Shown in pieces: positions 31,155 to 40,640 of a stretch of DNA of 49,689 nt. How positions within the stretch are numbered: position 1 is the stretch's first letter; every line of letters begins with the position of its first letter. The notes under the pieces are model-generated. The model was given only the letters and a program-made list of their open reading frames with translations. It did no database searches and was not told the DNA's origin. The stretch comes from Deltaproteobacteria bacterium (GTDB lineage: Bacteria; Desulfobacterota; Syntrophobacteria; BM002): positions 1 to 49,689 of the forward strand of contig JAJDNB010000034.1 of the NCBI GenBank assembly GCA_022340905.1. Reading direction: 5' to 3'. The translations under genes and the position numbers were made by a program.

Positions 31155-31385
31155 TACGAGAATTCAAAAGTATTCCAATTATTCTAATGGGTTATATTCA
31201 TCATTCATGGCATGCCGCAAAAAGGCGTTCAGTTAATTCCAGTTAATTCTTGGTTGAATACAAGACTCCTATTTTTGAGCTATTGCTTTTGATGGTTACA
31301 TCGGATAGTTTTAAAAATCTCGTTATCTCCGTACCCATGACTATCATTCCTAAATAACTAGCCTCTCCGAGGAGCCAATTGTAGG

Positions 31386-34328
31386 GTGGACCGAAGAACC
31401 TTCCTGAAGATAGCCGGTGTGGGTGGTCTATCATTTGCCGCTGGTTGCACCTCTCAACCTGCGAAGACCCTTTACTCTCTCGTACATGCCCCCGATGACA
31501 TGGTGCCCGGCATGGCCACCTGGTACGGTTCTACGTGCAGGGAATGTCCGGCTGGCTGCGGTGTTCTGGCTAAGAACAGAGAGGGCAGGATAGTCAAGGT
31601 CGAGGGCAATCCCCTCCATCCCATCAACCAGGGCAGCCTCTGCATCCGAGGCCAGGCCGCTCTTCAGGGAATCTACAACCCGGACAGAATCAAGACTCCC
31701 CTATTGAAGGAAGGGGGCAGCTTTCGCTCCGTCACTTACGCCGAAGCCGAAGCTCTTTTGCACGCCAAGACTCAAGAAGCGGCTAAGAAAGGAAAGGACA
31801 GAGTCCGCATCGTCACTGAGATTGTGGGTGAAAGTCTCCTCAAGCTAATGAGCGAGTCTTTACATAATTGGGGCTCCGGCGAGCCGTTAGTCTTTGAGCC
31901 TTACGGATATGAAGCTTTGAAGGAAGCTAACATGCAGGTCTTCGGGCTTGAAGGCTTGCCCTCATATCTTCTGAATAACGCAGATTTCCTCCTGTCCTTC
32001 GGCGCTGATTTTGTGGAAACGTGGCTGTCTCCTGTGGAGTATGCCCGAAAATTTAAAGACATGCATGCCTTCAATGGGAGCAGTAAATCTCTATTTTTCC
32101 AGGTAAGCCCCTATGAGTCCATCACCGGCGCCAATGCAGATGTGTGGTTCTCTTGTGCCCCCGACAGCGAATCCGCCGTAGCCCTCGGACTCCTGCGGGA
32201 GAGTGTGCGCCAAGGCAAAGTCAAGTCACTGCCTGAGAATATTCGAGCTGTCATTGAAGAAATCTCGGCGCCTTACTCCAGTGACAAGGTCTCCGAGCTC
32301 TCCGGTCTCCCTCCGGAACTCCTACAAAAGATTTACGTCCACCTGCACACGGCGCGGAGACCTCTCATTCTTGGCACCCCCACAGGAGCACTAGGAACCT
32401 CTACCCTCCAGACCAACATTGCTGCCAATCTGCTCAATTTGGTTTTCGATCCTGCTCTCAGCCTCATCGACTTCGGCAACCGCCAAAGAGTCGAACTGGC
32501 GGCCAGGAGGTCTGAGGTTCTAAAATTTTTCAGCGAGGTCGGTAGTGGCGAGGTGGATCTCCTGGTGTTGAACAACGTCAATCCCGTTTATGCTTTACCC
32601 CCCAAAAGTGGTGTCAGAGAGGCACTCAATCGAGACGATCTGTTTGTCGTTAGTTTTAGCAATTTCATGGATGAAACCTCTGAGTTGGCCGACCTCATTC
32701 TGCCGGTCCGCCTCCCCTTGGAGACCTGGGACGAGTACGGAGGCAAGGTTGGAATGGTTTCGACTCTGCAGCCAACTATGGGCAGCATGTCCGCGTGGCC
32801 CAATTTAGGCGACCTGTTGCTTCGTGTTGGTCTCGGCCGGCAGCGGCCGTACAAAAACTATCAAGCCTATCTCTACGCCCAGTTCAGTCTCAACGGGACT
32901 ATCCAGGATGAGAGAGATTGGCTTCAAGCGCTAGAGAACGGTGGGATATTTGGCCCCAAAAGCCGAATGGGGAGACCCGGACTGAGCCTTTCGAGCACAT
33001 TCGGCTCAGCTTTTTCTGCTCCACCCAGGCATAAAAAAGCCGAATTGGTTCTCCTCGCAATTCCATCCATCCGTTTCTTTGACGGCAGAGGCGCCAACAA
33101 GCCGTGGCTGTGTGAGGTACCGGACACAGTAACTCAGGTCGCCTGGCAGACTCCCATCTTGTTGCACCATGAAACGTTGGCCAAGCATGGTTTGAAGCAG
33201 GGCGATATTGTCCAAGTAGAATCGCGCTGGGGCCAGCTCGAGGCTCCTGTCTACGAATCCCCTGGGGTCCATTCTTCTGTCGCTGGCATGGGTATCGGGC
33301 AGGGTCACACCGCTTATGGCCGTTATGCAGAAGGCCAGGGATTGAATCCCGTGATGCTTTTGCCTCCCGAATTGGAACCCAGGTCCGGTGCTCCCTTTTT
33401 CACAGCCGGACCTATTGCTCTCAAAAACACCGGTCGCTCCATACAGTTAGCCCACAATGACGGAAGTCGAATACAACACGATAGAAAAATTGCCCTTTCC
33501 GTGAATGTAAGCAACCTGGCTTATAGCAAACCCCATGAAGGACACGGGCTGTCCATGTGGGAATACCCGCTGGTGCTCCCGTTGCCTGGGGCCTACGACG
33601 AAAAAACCAGGGATATCTACCCTCCGCACCAACACGTGGACTACCGATGGGCCATGGTTGTGGATCTGGACAAATGTGTCGGCTGTGCTGCCTGCGCTGC
33701 CGCCTGTTACGCGGAAAACAATCTGGGCGTGGTAGGGGAACAAAGAGTTGTTGAAGGGAGGGAAATGGCCTGGCTGCAGATCCAGCGTTATGAAGCAGAG
33801 CAGCGTAGAGAAAAAATTACTTTCCTCCCCATGCTCTGCCAGCATTGCGACGATGCTCCCTGCGAGTCGGTTTGTCCGGTCTTCGCTCCGCACCACTCCA
33901 AGGAAGGCATAAACAACCAGATCTATAACCGCTGTATTGGTACGCGCTTCTGTTCGCAGGACTGTCCTTACAAGGTTCGGCGGTTTAACTGGTTCAAGTG
34001 GCAATGGCCCCCGCCGTTGAATCTGCAGCTGAATCCGGAGGTGACTGCTCGCACCAAAGGCGTTATGGAAAAATGTTCATTCTGCATTCAAAGAATTAAA
34101 GATGCTCACAACCGCGCCAAAAATGAGAACCGCAAGATCCGGGACGGAGAAGTCAAACCGGCCTGCTTGCAAACCTGCCCCACCGGGGTTTTCACCTTTG
34201 GCAGTCTCATGGACGAGGACAGCGAAGTAAGTAAGAAAGTCAGGGACAAGAGAGCTTACCAGGTTATGGGATATTTGAACACCAAACCTGCGGTTATCTA
34301 CTTGAAGAAAGTGGTACAGGACATATGA
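31386..34328 (+). CDS. actB: Alternative complex III iron-sulfur subunit ActB (molybdopterin-like and ferredoxin parts fused)
   Basis: 980 residues. A Tat signal (RRTFLKIAGVGGLSFAAGC) exports it to the periplasmic face. Residues about 45-700 form the molybdopterin-oxidoreductase-like part with an N-terminal cluster site CRECPAGCGVLAKNREGRIVKVEGNP; in ActB no Mo cofactor is expected. From about residue 755 there is a four-cluster ferredoxin module: CVGCAACAAAC, CQHCDDAPCESVCP, CIGTRFCSQDCPY and CSFCIQRI...CLQTCPTG. It passes electrons from quinol (via ActC) to ActA haems. GTG start. It heads the cluster with actC four bases overlapping. In some bacteria these are two genes; here they are fused, as usual in ACIII. 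Confidence 0.95.
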   Translation: MDRRTFLKIAGVGGLSFAAGCTSQPAKTLYSLVHAPDDMVPGMATWYGSTCRECPAGCGVLAKNREGRIVKVEGNPLHPINQGSLCIRGQAALQGIYNPDRIKTPLLKEGGSFRSVTYAEAEALLHAKTQEAAKKGKDRVRIVTEIVGESLLKLMSESLHNWGSGEPLVFEPYGYEALKEANMQVFGLEGLPSYLLNNADFLLSFGADFVETWLSPVEYARKFKDMHAFNGSSKSLFFQVSPYESITGANADVWFSCAPDSESAVALGLLRESVRQGKVKSLPENIRAVIEEISAPYSSDKVSELSGLPPELLQKIYVHLHTARRPLILGTPTGALGTSTLQTNIAANLLNLVFDPALSLIDFGNRQRVELAARRSEVLKFFSEVGSGEVDLLVLNNVNPVYALPPKSGVREALNRDDLFVVSFSNFMDETSELADLILPVRLPLETWDEYGGKVGMVSTLQPTMGSMSAWPNLGDLLLRVGLGRQRPYKNYQAYLYAQFSLNGTIQDERDWLQALENGGIFGPKSRMGRPGLSLSSTFGSAFSAPPRHKKAELVLLAIPSIRFFDGRGANKPWLCEVPDTVTQVAWQTPILLHHETLAKHGLKQGDIVQVESRWGQLEAPVYESPGVHSSVAGMGIGQGHTAYGRYAEGQGLNPVMLLPPELEPRSGAPFFTAGPIALKNTGRSIQLAHNDGSRIQHDRKIALSVNVSNLAYSKPHEGHGLSMWEYPLVLPLPGAYDEKTRDIYPPHQHVDYRWAMVVDLDKCVGCAACAAACYAENNLGVVGEQRVVEGREMAWLQIQRYEAEQRREKITFLPMLCQHCDDAPCESVCPVFAPHHSKEGINNQIYNRCIGTRFCSQDCPYKVRRFNWFKWQWPPPLNLQLNPEVTARTKGVMEKCSFCIQRIKDAHNRAKNENRKIRDGEVKPACLQTCPTGVFTFGSLMDEDSEVSKKVRDKRAYQVMGYLNTKPAVIYLKKVVQDI

Positions 34329-35650
34329 ATGAGGCGGCTCAACTCACCTACACCGAGATCGACCAAACCGTATTAGACACCCTGCGTCCTCCCACGGGCG
34401 CCTATTGGTTGGTGGTCATGGTGCTCATCCTCGGGGTTCTCCAGGGAGCTGCCTGCTGGGTCTATCAGATCTTTGTCGGTATAGGCGCGGGAGGGCAGAA
34501 TATCCCCGTAGCCTGGGGTACCTACCTGATTAATTTCGTCTTCTGGGTAGGTATAGCCCACTCGGGGACACTGATCTCGGCCATTCTCTACCTCTTTCGG
34601 GCCGGTTGGCGCAATCCCATTGCCAGGGCAGCGGAGACCATGACCATCTTCGCCGTCACCATCGCAGGGCTCTTTCCCTTCATTCATCTGGGACGCGTCT
34701 GGGTTGTCTACTACATGCTCCCCTATCCCAATCAGCGTTACCTCTGGCCAAATTTCCAGTCTCCCTTGGTCTTCGACATGGTGGCCATCGGCACCTATCT
34801 TACCGTGTCAACCCTGTTCTGGTACACTGGAATGCTTCCCGATTTGGCTCTGGTGAGAGACCGGGCCACGGGATTTCGCAAGAAAGTCTTTACCGTCATC
34901 TCCATGGGTTGGACCGGCAAGCACGAACAGTGGCGGCACTACACCCGAGGGTATCTCTTTTTCGCCGCCCTGGCCACCCCACTGGTGGTCTCGGTGCACA
35001 GCGTGGTCTCCTGGGATTTTGCCCTAGGTATTGTCCCAGGCTGGCACAGTACCATCTTCGCGCCCTACTTTGTAGCGGGGGCCATCCATTCCGGACTCGC
35101 CATGGTATTGACCCTGATAATCCCTCTGAGAAAAATCTTCCACTACGAGAAAATCGTCACCATGAGGATTCTGGAAGCCGTGGCCAAGACCATAATCTTT
35201 ACCGGTCTCATTGTAGGCTATGCCTATGCGGTCGAGTATTTCTTGGCATGGTACAGCCACAACCCTGTCGAATTGGAGTCCTTCCGCTGGCGAGCCCTTG
35301 GACACTATAGTATAGAATTCTGGATCATGGTGGTGTGCAACAGCCTGGTTCCCCTCCTGTTTTTCTTCAAGAGGATTCGTACCAGCATAGCCTGGCTTTT
35401 CACCATCTCTATCCTTATTAACATCGGCATGTGGTACGAGCGTTTCGTAATCATCATCGGCGGTGTGGCCCATGATTACATTCCCCACGCCTGGGGGCTT
35501 TACTGGCCCTCCGGTATTGAATGGGGAATCTTGATCGGCAGCTTCTCGTTGTTTTTCCTTTTCTTCGTGCTCTTCGTGAAACACCTGCCCTCCATCTCTA
35601 TGACGGAAATGAAGGAAACACTTGACCACGGAGGTAACGATGCCCACTGA
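34325..35650 (+). CDS. actC: Alternative complex III quinone-binding membrane subunit ActC (NrfD/PsrC family)
   Basis: 441 residues with ten hydrophobic spans, the size of ActC. It contains NFVFWVGIAHSGTLISAILYLFRAGWRNPIARAAETMT, with the conserved His in the GIAHSG motif near the quinol site, and VSWDFALGIVPGWHSTIFAPYFVAGAIHSGLAMVLTL, typical of the second half. ActC oxidises menaquinol and may move protons. The start overlaps actB by four bases (ATGA) and the end overlaps the actD start by 11. Large antisense frames here are shadows. Confidence 0.95.
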   Translation: MNEAAQLTYTEIDQTVLDTLRPPTGAYWLVVMVLILGVLQGAACWVYQIFVGIGAGGQNIPVAWGTYLINFVFWVGIAHSGTLISAILYLFRAGWRNPIARAAETMTIFAVTIAGLFPFIHLGRVWVVYYMLPYPNQRYLWPNFQSPLVFDMVAIGTYLTVSTLFWYTGMLPDLALVRDRATGFRKKVFTVISMGWTGKHEQWRHYTRGYLFFAALATPLVVSVHSVVSWDFALGIVPGWHSTIFAPYFVAGAIHSGLAMVLTLIIPLRKIFHYEKIVTMRILEAVAKTIIFTGLIVGYAYAVEYFLAWYSHNPVELESFRWRALGHYSIEFWIMVVCNSLVPLLFFFKRIRTSIAWLFTISILINIGMWYERFVIIIGGVAHDYIPHAWGLYWPSGIEWGILIGSFSLFFLFFVLFVKHLPSISMTEMKETLDHGGNDAH

Positions 35651-36164
35651 CAGTCAGGTGCTTGCCATCTTTGCAGATGAAGATCAGACCGTCGCCGCCA
35701 TTGAGGCTGTCAAGCAATCACCGTGGAAGCTCGACCGGGTTCACAGCCCCATTCCCAGCCACAGGATTCTTGCCGCCTTAGAGGTCAAGAAGAGCCCCGT
35801 TGGCTGGGTTACTCTCATCGGGGGCATTATCGGATTCTTCAGCGGATTCGGACTGGCCATTTACACCGCCAGCGTGTGGAAACTGATTGTTTGGGGCAAA
35901 CCCGTGATTGCCTACATTCCTTTTGTCATCGTCGGCTTCGAATTTACCATTTTGTTTTCTGTCTTTGGCAATGTCTTGGGTCTACTCATCTTTGGCGGCC
36001 TGCCCGACTACAAGGGGCTCAAGAACTATGATCCCCGCTGTTCAGGAGAACACTTCGGCGTTGTTGCCATATGTGACCAAGAAGAACAGAACAAGGTTAT
36101 CGAATTTTTCCAGAACCAGGGAGGAGAAGCCAGGGTTTTCGAAGAGCTGGCAGCTGACAGCTAG
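35640..36164 (+). CDS. actD: Alternative complex III subunit ActD (DUF3341)
   Basis: 174 residues from the ATG at 35640, with GGAGG five bases upstream; the longer TTG frame from 35622 is not preferred. The start LAIFADEDQTVAAIEAVKQS is the usual N-terminal strand-helix. Then two spans (VGWVTLIGGIIGFFSGFGLAIYT and PFVIVGFEFTILFSVFGNVLGLLIFGGLPDY) and a C-terminal DPRCSGEHFGVVAICDQ piece, exactly the DUF3341/ActD pattern. It is a peripheral structural subunit on the ActC/ActF membrane core. Confidence 0.93.
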   Translation: MPTDSQVLAIFADEDQTVAAIEAVKQSPWKLDRVHSPIPSHRILAALEVKKSPVGWVTLIGGIIGFFSGFGLAIYTASVWKLIVWGKPVIAYIPFVIVGFEFTILFSVFGNVLGLLIFGGLPDYKGLKNYDPRCSGEHFGVVAICDQEEQNKVIEFFQNQGGEARVFEELAADS

Positions 36165-36310
36165 CAGATCTCAGAGGTCAGATATCAGAGGTCTGAAGTC
36201 AGGTATAAAGCTATTCTCTGATCTCCGACTTCTGACCTCTAGGATAGACGATTTCAACGACGTGAACGGTTTAAACGGCCTGAACGGTTTCTAGACACTT
36301 TAGGCAGTTG
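36165..36310. repeat. Word-repeat array between actD and actF (core unit 1)
   Basis: AGAGGTCAGATATCAGAGGT and related words face TGATCTCCGACTTCTGACCT on the right. Then comes AACGACGTGAACGGTTTAAA and CGGCCTGAACGGTTT with a nine-base period. The segment from GTCAGGTATAAAGCT to TGACCTCT is nearly identical to 40535-40576 and 48080-48127. No gene is present. Confidence 0.75.
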
Positions 36311-36315
36311 GGCTT

Positions 36316-37515
36316 ATGACCAGATCAAACCCGGCGAGAAAAGTAACAAAACCCCTGTTAGTGGTTTTTGCCCTTCTGGTGCTTGTGGGGGTTATCTCCT
36401 TTTTTGTCCAGCTCGCTGGCAAACATCCAGAGAAGGCCTGGCATGCTTATCACCTCAACTTCCTTCTCTGGTCCGCCGTTGCCCAGGGAGGTCTGTTGTT
36501 TTCCATTGTCATGCATCTCGTCGGAGCCAGGTGGAGCCAGCCTATGCAGAGACTGGCCGAATCCTTCGCAGCTTTTTTCCCCGTTTCATTTGTCCTCTTC
36601 ATTCTATTGTTCTTGGGCAGGGAGTATCTTTTCCCTTGGTTGCACCTGGAACACGGTAAGGATCTCTGGCTCAACCTACCTTTCCTCTTTTCCAGGGACC
36701 TTGTAGGTCTTTTGCTCCTTTACGGACTGGGGTTGGCCTATCTTTACTACGCCCTGCGGATCGAGCTGGAGCCGGGGGAGACTAAAGGAAAACTCAGGGG
36801 TTTTCTCCTACGAGGCAAGACGGGAAGCGAGGAGGAAACTCTCGGCTACAAGAAGAAGATGACAGTGTTGAGCGTGCTCTACATTCTGGCCTACGCTTTT
36901 GTACTCACTCTTATAAGTTTCGACCTGGTCATGAGCATGGAGCCCCACTGGTTTTCAACCTTATTTGGCGCCTATGCTTTTGCCAAGGCCTTTTATCTTG
37001 GGCTGGCAGCCCTGATGATTCTCTCAGCTCTTTTCTACCTCGGCACGGGTGAAGAGGGGAGCCTGACCTCTTCCCATTTTCACGACCTTGGCAAGCTCCT
37101 CTTCGCCTTCTGTCTGGTCTGGGCAGACTTTTTCTACGTGCAATTACTGGTGATTTGGTACGGTAACATTTCGGAGGAGACAATCTACGTTATTCAACGA
37201 GTTATGCTCCTCCCTTGGAGACCCCTGGCGTGGGCCGTAATGATTGTTGGTTTCGTCATCCCTTTTTTCATCTTGTTAAACCGCAAGATCAAATCAAAGC
37301 CAGCTCCAATGATCATTCTTTGCACCGTGGTTATCATTGTTCTGTGGTTCGAGCATTTACTCCTTCTCGGCCCCGCTTGGAATCATCATCTTACCACCCT
37401 GCCTGTGGGACCAACAGATCTTTTGATAACCCTGGGCTTTCTTGGCCTTATGGCCTTTTCAGTGGCTTCGTTCCTGCGATTGTTCCCTGAGTTCACCCCA
37501 GAGCGGACAAGGTAA
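36316..37515 (+). CDS. actF: Alternative complex III quinol-binding membrane subunit ActF
   Basis: 399 residues, ten spans; a paralogue of ActC of the NrfD type but with the ActF layout. KAWHAYHLNFLLWSAVAQGGLLFSIVMHLVGARWSQPMQRLAESFA near the N-terminus is the signature first pair. The C-terminal half has FDLVMSMEPHWFSTLFGAYAFAKAFYLGLAAL, a very conserved ActF motif (SMEPHWFSTLFGAY). The basic tail ends PERTR. The stop overlaps the actA start as TAATG. Confidence 0.95.
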   Translation: MTRSNPARKVTKPLLVVFALLVLVGVISFFVQLAGKHPEKAWHAYHLNFLLWSAVAQGGLLFSIVMHLVGARWSQPMQRLAESFAAFFPVSFVLFILLFLGREYLFPWLHLEHGKDLWLNLPFLFSRDLVGLLLLYGLGLAYLYYALRIELEPGETKGKLRGFLLRGKTGSEEETLGYKKKMTVLSVLYILAYAFVLTLISFDLVMSMEPHWFSTLFGAYAFAKAFYLGLAALMILSALFYLGTGEEGSLTSSHFHDLGKLLFAFCLVWADFFYVQLLVIWYGNISEETIYVIQRVMLLPWRPLAWAVMIVGFVIPFFILLNRKIKSKPAPMIILCTVVIIVLWFEHLLLLGPAWNHHLTTLPVGPTDLLITLGFLGLMAFSVASFLRLFPEFTPERTR

Positions 37516-38066
37516 TGCAAGATCGATTTAATTCAGAGAACGCTTTCTCAACTACCTTGAAACGGAACAGGTGGCCCTTGCTCCTGGCTTTCCTTTCTCT
37601 ACTTGGCACCGTGCTCTTCCTCTACTTTTTTTACGATTATGCTACCGACATCGGCCCCCAACAGCCCATACCATTCAGCCACCGGGTCCACGCCGGTGTG
37701 AAGAATATCCAATGCCAGTTCTGCCATCCCTATGTGGATCGCTCCAAATTTCCCGGAATTCCGCCGGTGGAGAAATGCTTGTATTGCCACAACTACATCA
37801 TAAAAAAGTTTCCTTGGATTCAGAAGGAGCACGAATATTACAACACCAACACTCCAACGCCGTGGGTCAAGGTCAACTATGTTCCAGAGTTTGTCTTTTT
37901 CAACCATGAACGACACATTAAGAAGAAACTGGCCTGCGAGGAATGCCACGGCCAGGTGAAGACCATGGACAGGCTCAAAGAAAACCGTTTCTTTATGGGA
38001 TTCTGCGTTGACTGTCATAGGAAAAAGAAGGCCAACCTCGGGTGCTGGCTGGCCTGTCACAATTAA
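37515..38066 (+). CDS. actA: Alternative complex III pentahaem cytochrome c subunit ActA
   Basis: 183 residues. One N-terminal membrane anchor (WPLLLAFLSLLGTVLFLYFF, residues 20-39) and five haem-c sites: CQFCH (67-71), CLYCH (88-92), CEECH (141-145), CVDCH (164-168) and CWLACH (177-182). The fifth has three residues between the Cys rather than two. Extra His residues (HRVHAG, HERH) can serve as sixth ligands. Five haems is the number in characterised ActA. Unlike usual ACIII operons it comes last, not first. It starts inside the actF stop codon (TAATG). Confidence 0.9.
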   Translation: MQDRFNSENAFSTTLKRNRWPLLLAFLSLLGTVLFLYFFYDYATDIGPQQPIPFSHRVHAGVKNIQCQFCHPYVDRSKFPGIPPVEKCLYCHNYIIKKFPWIQKEHEYYNTNTPTPWVKVNYVPEFVFFNHERHIKKKLACEECHGQVKTMDRLKENRFFMGFCVDCHRKKKANLGCWLACHN

Positions 38067-38099
38067 CCGACCGGGGCGATACGGAAAAGAGTGATCTGA

Positions 38100-39470
38100 A
38101 TGGACTCATCAACCACAAGTGCTGCGCTTACCAACAGGACCGCTAGGGCATTCTGCCTCACTTCGGCGGGCTGGATGGTAATGGCCACCCTTATGGGACT
38201 CACCGGAGCCACAGAGCTCATTGCCCCCGATCTGTACCACAACATCAGCTGGCTGGTTTTCGGCAGGGTACGACCGATCCACGTTAATCTGGTGCTCTTC
38301 GGCTTTGTGACCCCGGGACTTCTGGCCTCAGCATTCTATTTTCTCCCTCGCCTGCTGCAGACTGAAATCTACAGCGAACGACTGGGGCTAATAACTGCAG
38401 GTCTGTGGAATATCACCCTGGTTGCTGCGGTGATCAGCCTGGCCACCGGTTACAGCCAGGGGAGGGAGTATGCCGAGCTGATTTGGCCCATAGATGTCCT
38501 GGTAGTCGTCTGCTTCGGCCTCGTCTGCTTCAATCTGTTCATGACTGTCAAGCGACGCCAGGAACCTCTTCTCTATGTCTCCGTCTGGTACGTCTGTGCC
38601 GCAGTCATCCTCACCTCTGTCACCTACTGTATCGGCAATGTCATCTGGCAACCAAACAGCGGCGCCTTGGTTGGCATCCCGGACGCCATCATCCTTTGGT
38701 TTTATGGCCACAACATCTTCGGACTTCTCCTGACTCCCCTTTCTATTGCGGTAGCTTACTACGTCATTCCTACTGCCATCCGCAGCCCCCTGTACAGTCA
38801 CACCCTGTCTCTGATCGGGTTTTGGTCGCTTATCGTTGTATATACCCACATAGGCACCCACCATCTCCTGCAGGTGCCGGTTCCAACCTGGCTGAAGGTG
38901 ATAGCCATTGTCGACAGCATCGCCATGGTTATTCCTGTAATGGTCTTCCTCATCAACATCTGGTACACGGCCAAAGGCAAGCTCGGGGAAATACACGCCG
39001 ACATCGGTGCAAAATTTGTCTTCGCCGGCACCATCATGTACTTCTTTGTCAGTATCCAGGGCTCAATTATGGCTTTGCCCCAGGTCCAGCGGGTGACCCA
39101 CTTCAACAACTGGGTGGTGGGACATGCCCACATCGGTGTCCTGGGATTCGCTGCCATGATTGCCTTGGGAGGACTCTACTTCATCATTCCGAGAATCACC
39201 GGCAGGCCCCTCTATAGCAGGTTGCTCGCCGATCTTCAGTACTGGCTTATCCTTATCGGCGTTGTTGGCTTCACTGTGGTTCTCACCACCGTCGGTTTGA
39301 TTCAGGGCAATGCTTGGCTCAACGGTGAGACTGTCTACCGGGTCTTGCCGGAGATTCATCTGTACTATGTACTCAGGGCCTCCCTCGGCGTTTTGATCTT
39401 TAGTAGCGCCATCATCGGCTTGTACAATATTATCAGAAGCTTACTCCCCCATCCCGGAGCGAGAGCATGA
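38100..39470 (+). CDS. ccoN: cbb3-type cytochrome c oxidase subunit I (CcoN)
   Basis: 456 residues with twelve spans. Haem and copper ligands are visible: RPIHVNLVLFGF (low-spin haem His), WFYGHNIFGLLLTPLSIAVAYY (CuB His), VVYTHIGTHHLLQVPVPTWLK (the His-His CuB pair) and NNWVVGHAHIGVLGF (haem ligands). This is the catalytic oxygen-reducing subunit with high oxygen affinity. Start ATG 34 bases after actA. The last four bases overlap ccoO (ATGA). Length fits CcoN. Confidence 0.95.
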   Translation: MDSSTTSAALTNRTARAFCLTSAGWMVMATLMGLTGATELIAPDLYHNISWLVFGRVRPIHVNLVLFGFVTPGLLASAFYFLPRLLQTEIYSERLGLITAGLWNITLVAAVISLATGYSQGREYAELIWPIDVLVVVCFGLVCFNLFMTVKRRQEPLLYVSVWYVCAAVILTSVTYCIGNVIWQPNSGALVGIPDAIILWFYGHNIFGLLLTPLSIAVAYYVIPTAIRSPLYSHTLSLIGFWSLIVVYTHIGTHHLLQVPVPTWLKVIAIVDSIAMVIPVMVFLINIWYTAKGKLGEIHADIGAKFVFAGTIMYFFVSIQGSIMALPQVQRVTHFNNWVVGHAHIGVLGFAAMIALGGLYFIIPRITGRPLYSRLLADLQYWLILIGVVGFTVVLTTVGLIQGNAWLNGETVYRVLPEIHLYYVLRASLGVLIFSSAIIGLYNIIRSLLPHPGARA

Positions 39471-40405
39471 CCTTAAGAATGACGCCAAAGGCCGTAATAA
39501 TCGGCTCTCTTGCTATCCTAGCTTTAATTACCTTTGTTATGGTCTACTGGCCTTATGCCACCAGGGATGATACTCCCTCCAACATCTTTCGTTTCAGGTC
39601 CCCTGAAGAGGCGGCGGGCAGAGATATCTATATTGCCAATGGCTGCGTTTACTGCCATAGCCAGTCCATTCGCACCATTGATTGGGGTCACGGCGCAGAA
39701 CGCATCGCCCAGGCAGGGGACTATGTTGCAGACCGACCCATCCTTTTAGGATCAGAGAGAACCGGAGTTGACCTTTCCCAGGAGGGGGGAGAGCACCCCG
39801 ATGACTGGCACATTGCCCATTTCATCAACCCACGTTATACGCGGCCTAACTCCATCATGCCGCTTTTTGCCTTTCTGGGAGAAAAAAAGCTTCATACCCT
39901 CACCCGGTATGTCCAGGGGTTGGGCCTCAAACAGGCGGATCACCGCATGCAGCGGCAGATCTATTGGAAGCAAGAAGCCATCAAAGCCTACGAGTCCGGC
40001 CCGGTGGCCAATGTAAAGTGGCTCGCCGACCACGTGCCCGCAGGCTGGCGCCACCTACCCAACCCGTATCCAACCACGGACGCGGGCTTGGCCAGAGGGC
40101 ACATGATTTATCAGCAGTTTTGCCTCGGCTGCCACGGGCCCATAGGAGACGGCATGGGCCCTGCTCAGCCACACCTCTATCCCCCACCGCTCAACTTTAC
40201 CATTCTCCATGGGAGGGAGATTTCCGGCGGCATTCTTTACTACCAGATAATGAACGGCATCACCGGCACCGCCATGCCCTACTTTAAGCGAGAACTGGAA
40301 TCTGAAAAGATTTGGGACGTGGGGAACTATGTGGCGGTGTACTTCATAAACCAGAGTGATGCCAATCAGGAACCCAGGGGCATAGACTCCTCCTGGGAAC
40401 CCTAG
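39467..40405 (+). CDS. ccoO: cbb3 oxidase CcoO-like cytochrome c with an additional cytochrome c domain
   Basis: 312 residues. A membrane anchor (VIIGSLAILALITFVMVYWPY) leads to the CcoO domain with haem site CVYCH (60-64), the characteristic SQSIRTIDWGHGAERIAQAGDYVADRPILLGSERTGVDLSQEGG and HPDDWHIAHFINPRYTRPNSIMP. A second haem site CLGCH is at about 219-223 inside an added class I domain (GLARGHMIYQQF..., MP at TAMPY). Standard CcoO has one haem; the extra haem domain would take over the electron-collecting role of CcoP. ATGA overlap with ccoN. Confidence 0.9.
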   Translation: MTLRMTPKAVIIGSLAILALITFVMVYWPYATRDDTPSNIFRFRSPEEAAGRDIYIANGCVYCHSQSIRTIDWGHGAERIAQAGDYVADRPILLGSERTGVDLSQEGGEHPDDWHIAHFINPRYTRPNSIMPLFAFLGEKKLHTLTRYVQGLGLKQADHRMQRQIYWKQEAIKAYESGPVANVKWLADHVPAGWRHLPNPYPTTDAGLARGHMIYQQFCLGCHGPIGDGMGPAQPHLYPPPLNFTILHGREISGGILYYQIMNGITGTAMPYFKRELESEKIWDVGNYVAVYFINQSDANQEPRGIDSSWEP

Positions 40406-40640
40406 TCAGCTGGCAGCAAGGCGAGACGGGGTAGAGTTCAGAGGACAGAGGACAGCAGGCAGATGAAAGACGACAGACGACAGAGGGCAGACGGCGGCAA
40501 GCAGAATGTAGATGTCAGAGATCAGAGGTCTGAGGTCAGGTATGAAGCTGATCTCTGATCTCCGACTTCTGACCTCTGCAATAGACGATTTGAACGACTT
40601 GAACGACTTGAACGGTTTCTTAACATTTTAGGCATTTGCT
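40406..40640. repeat. Word-repeat array between ccoO and the CcoS-like gene (core unit 2)
   Basis: Left part: AGAGGACAGAGGACAG, GACGACAGACGACAG words. Centre: AGAGGTCTGAGGTCAGGTAT facing CTCTGATCTCCGACTTCTGA (inverted). Right part: GATTTGAACGACTTGAACG repeated with nine-base steps to AACGGTTTCTTAACA. The core is almost the same as in the arrays at 36165 and 47980. Confidence 0.75.

Noticed and set aside
34606..35310. 234-codon plus-strand frame inside actC
   Set aside because: Shadow of actC in another frame, His/Arg-rich, without a start site.
35024..35647. 207-codon antisense frame under actC
   Set aside because: Antisense shadow of a confident membrane protein gene.
38405..39217. 270-codon plus-strand frame inside ccoN
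   Set aside because: Low-complexity shadow frame of ccoN.
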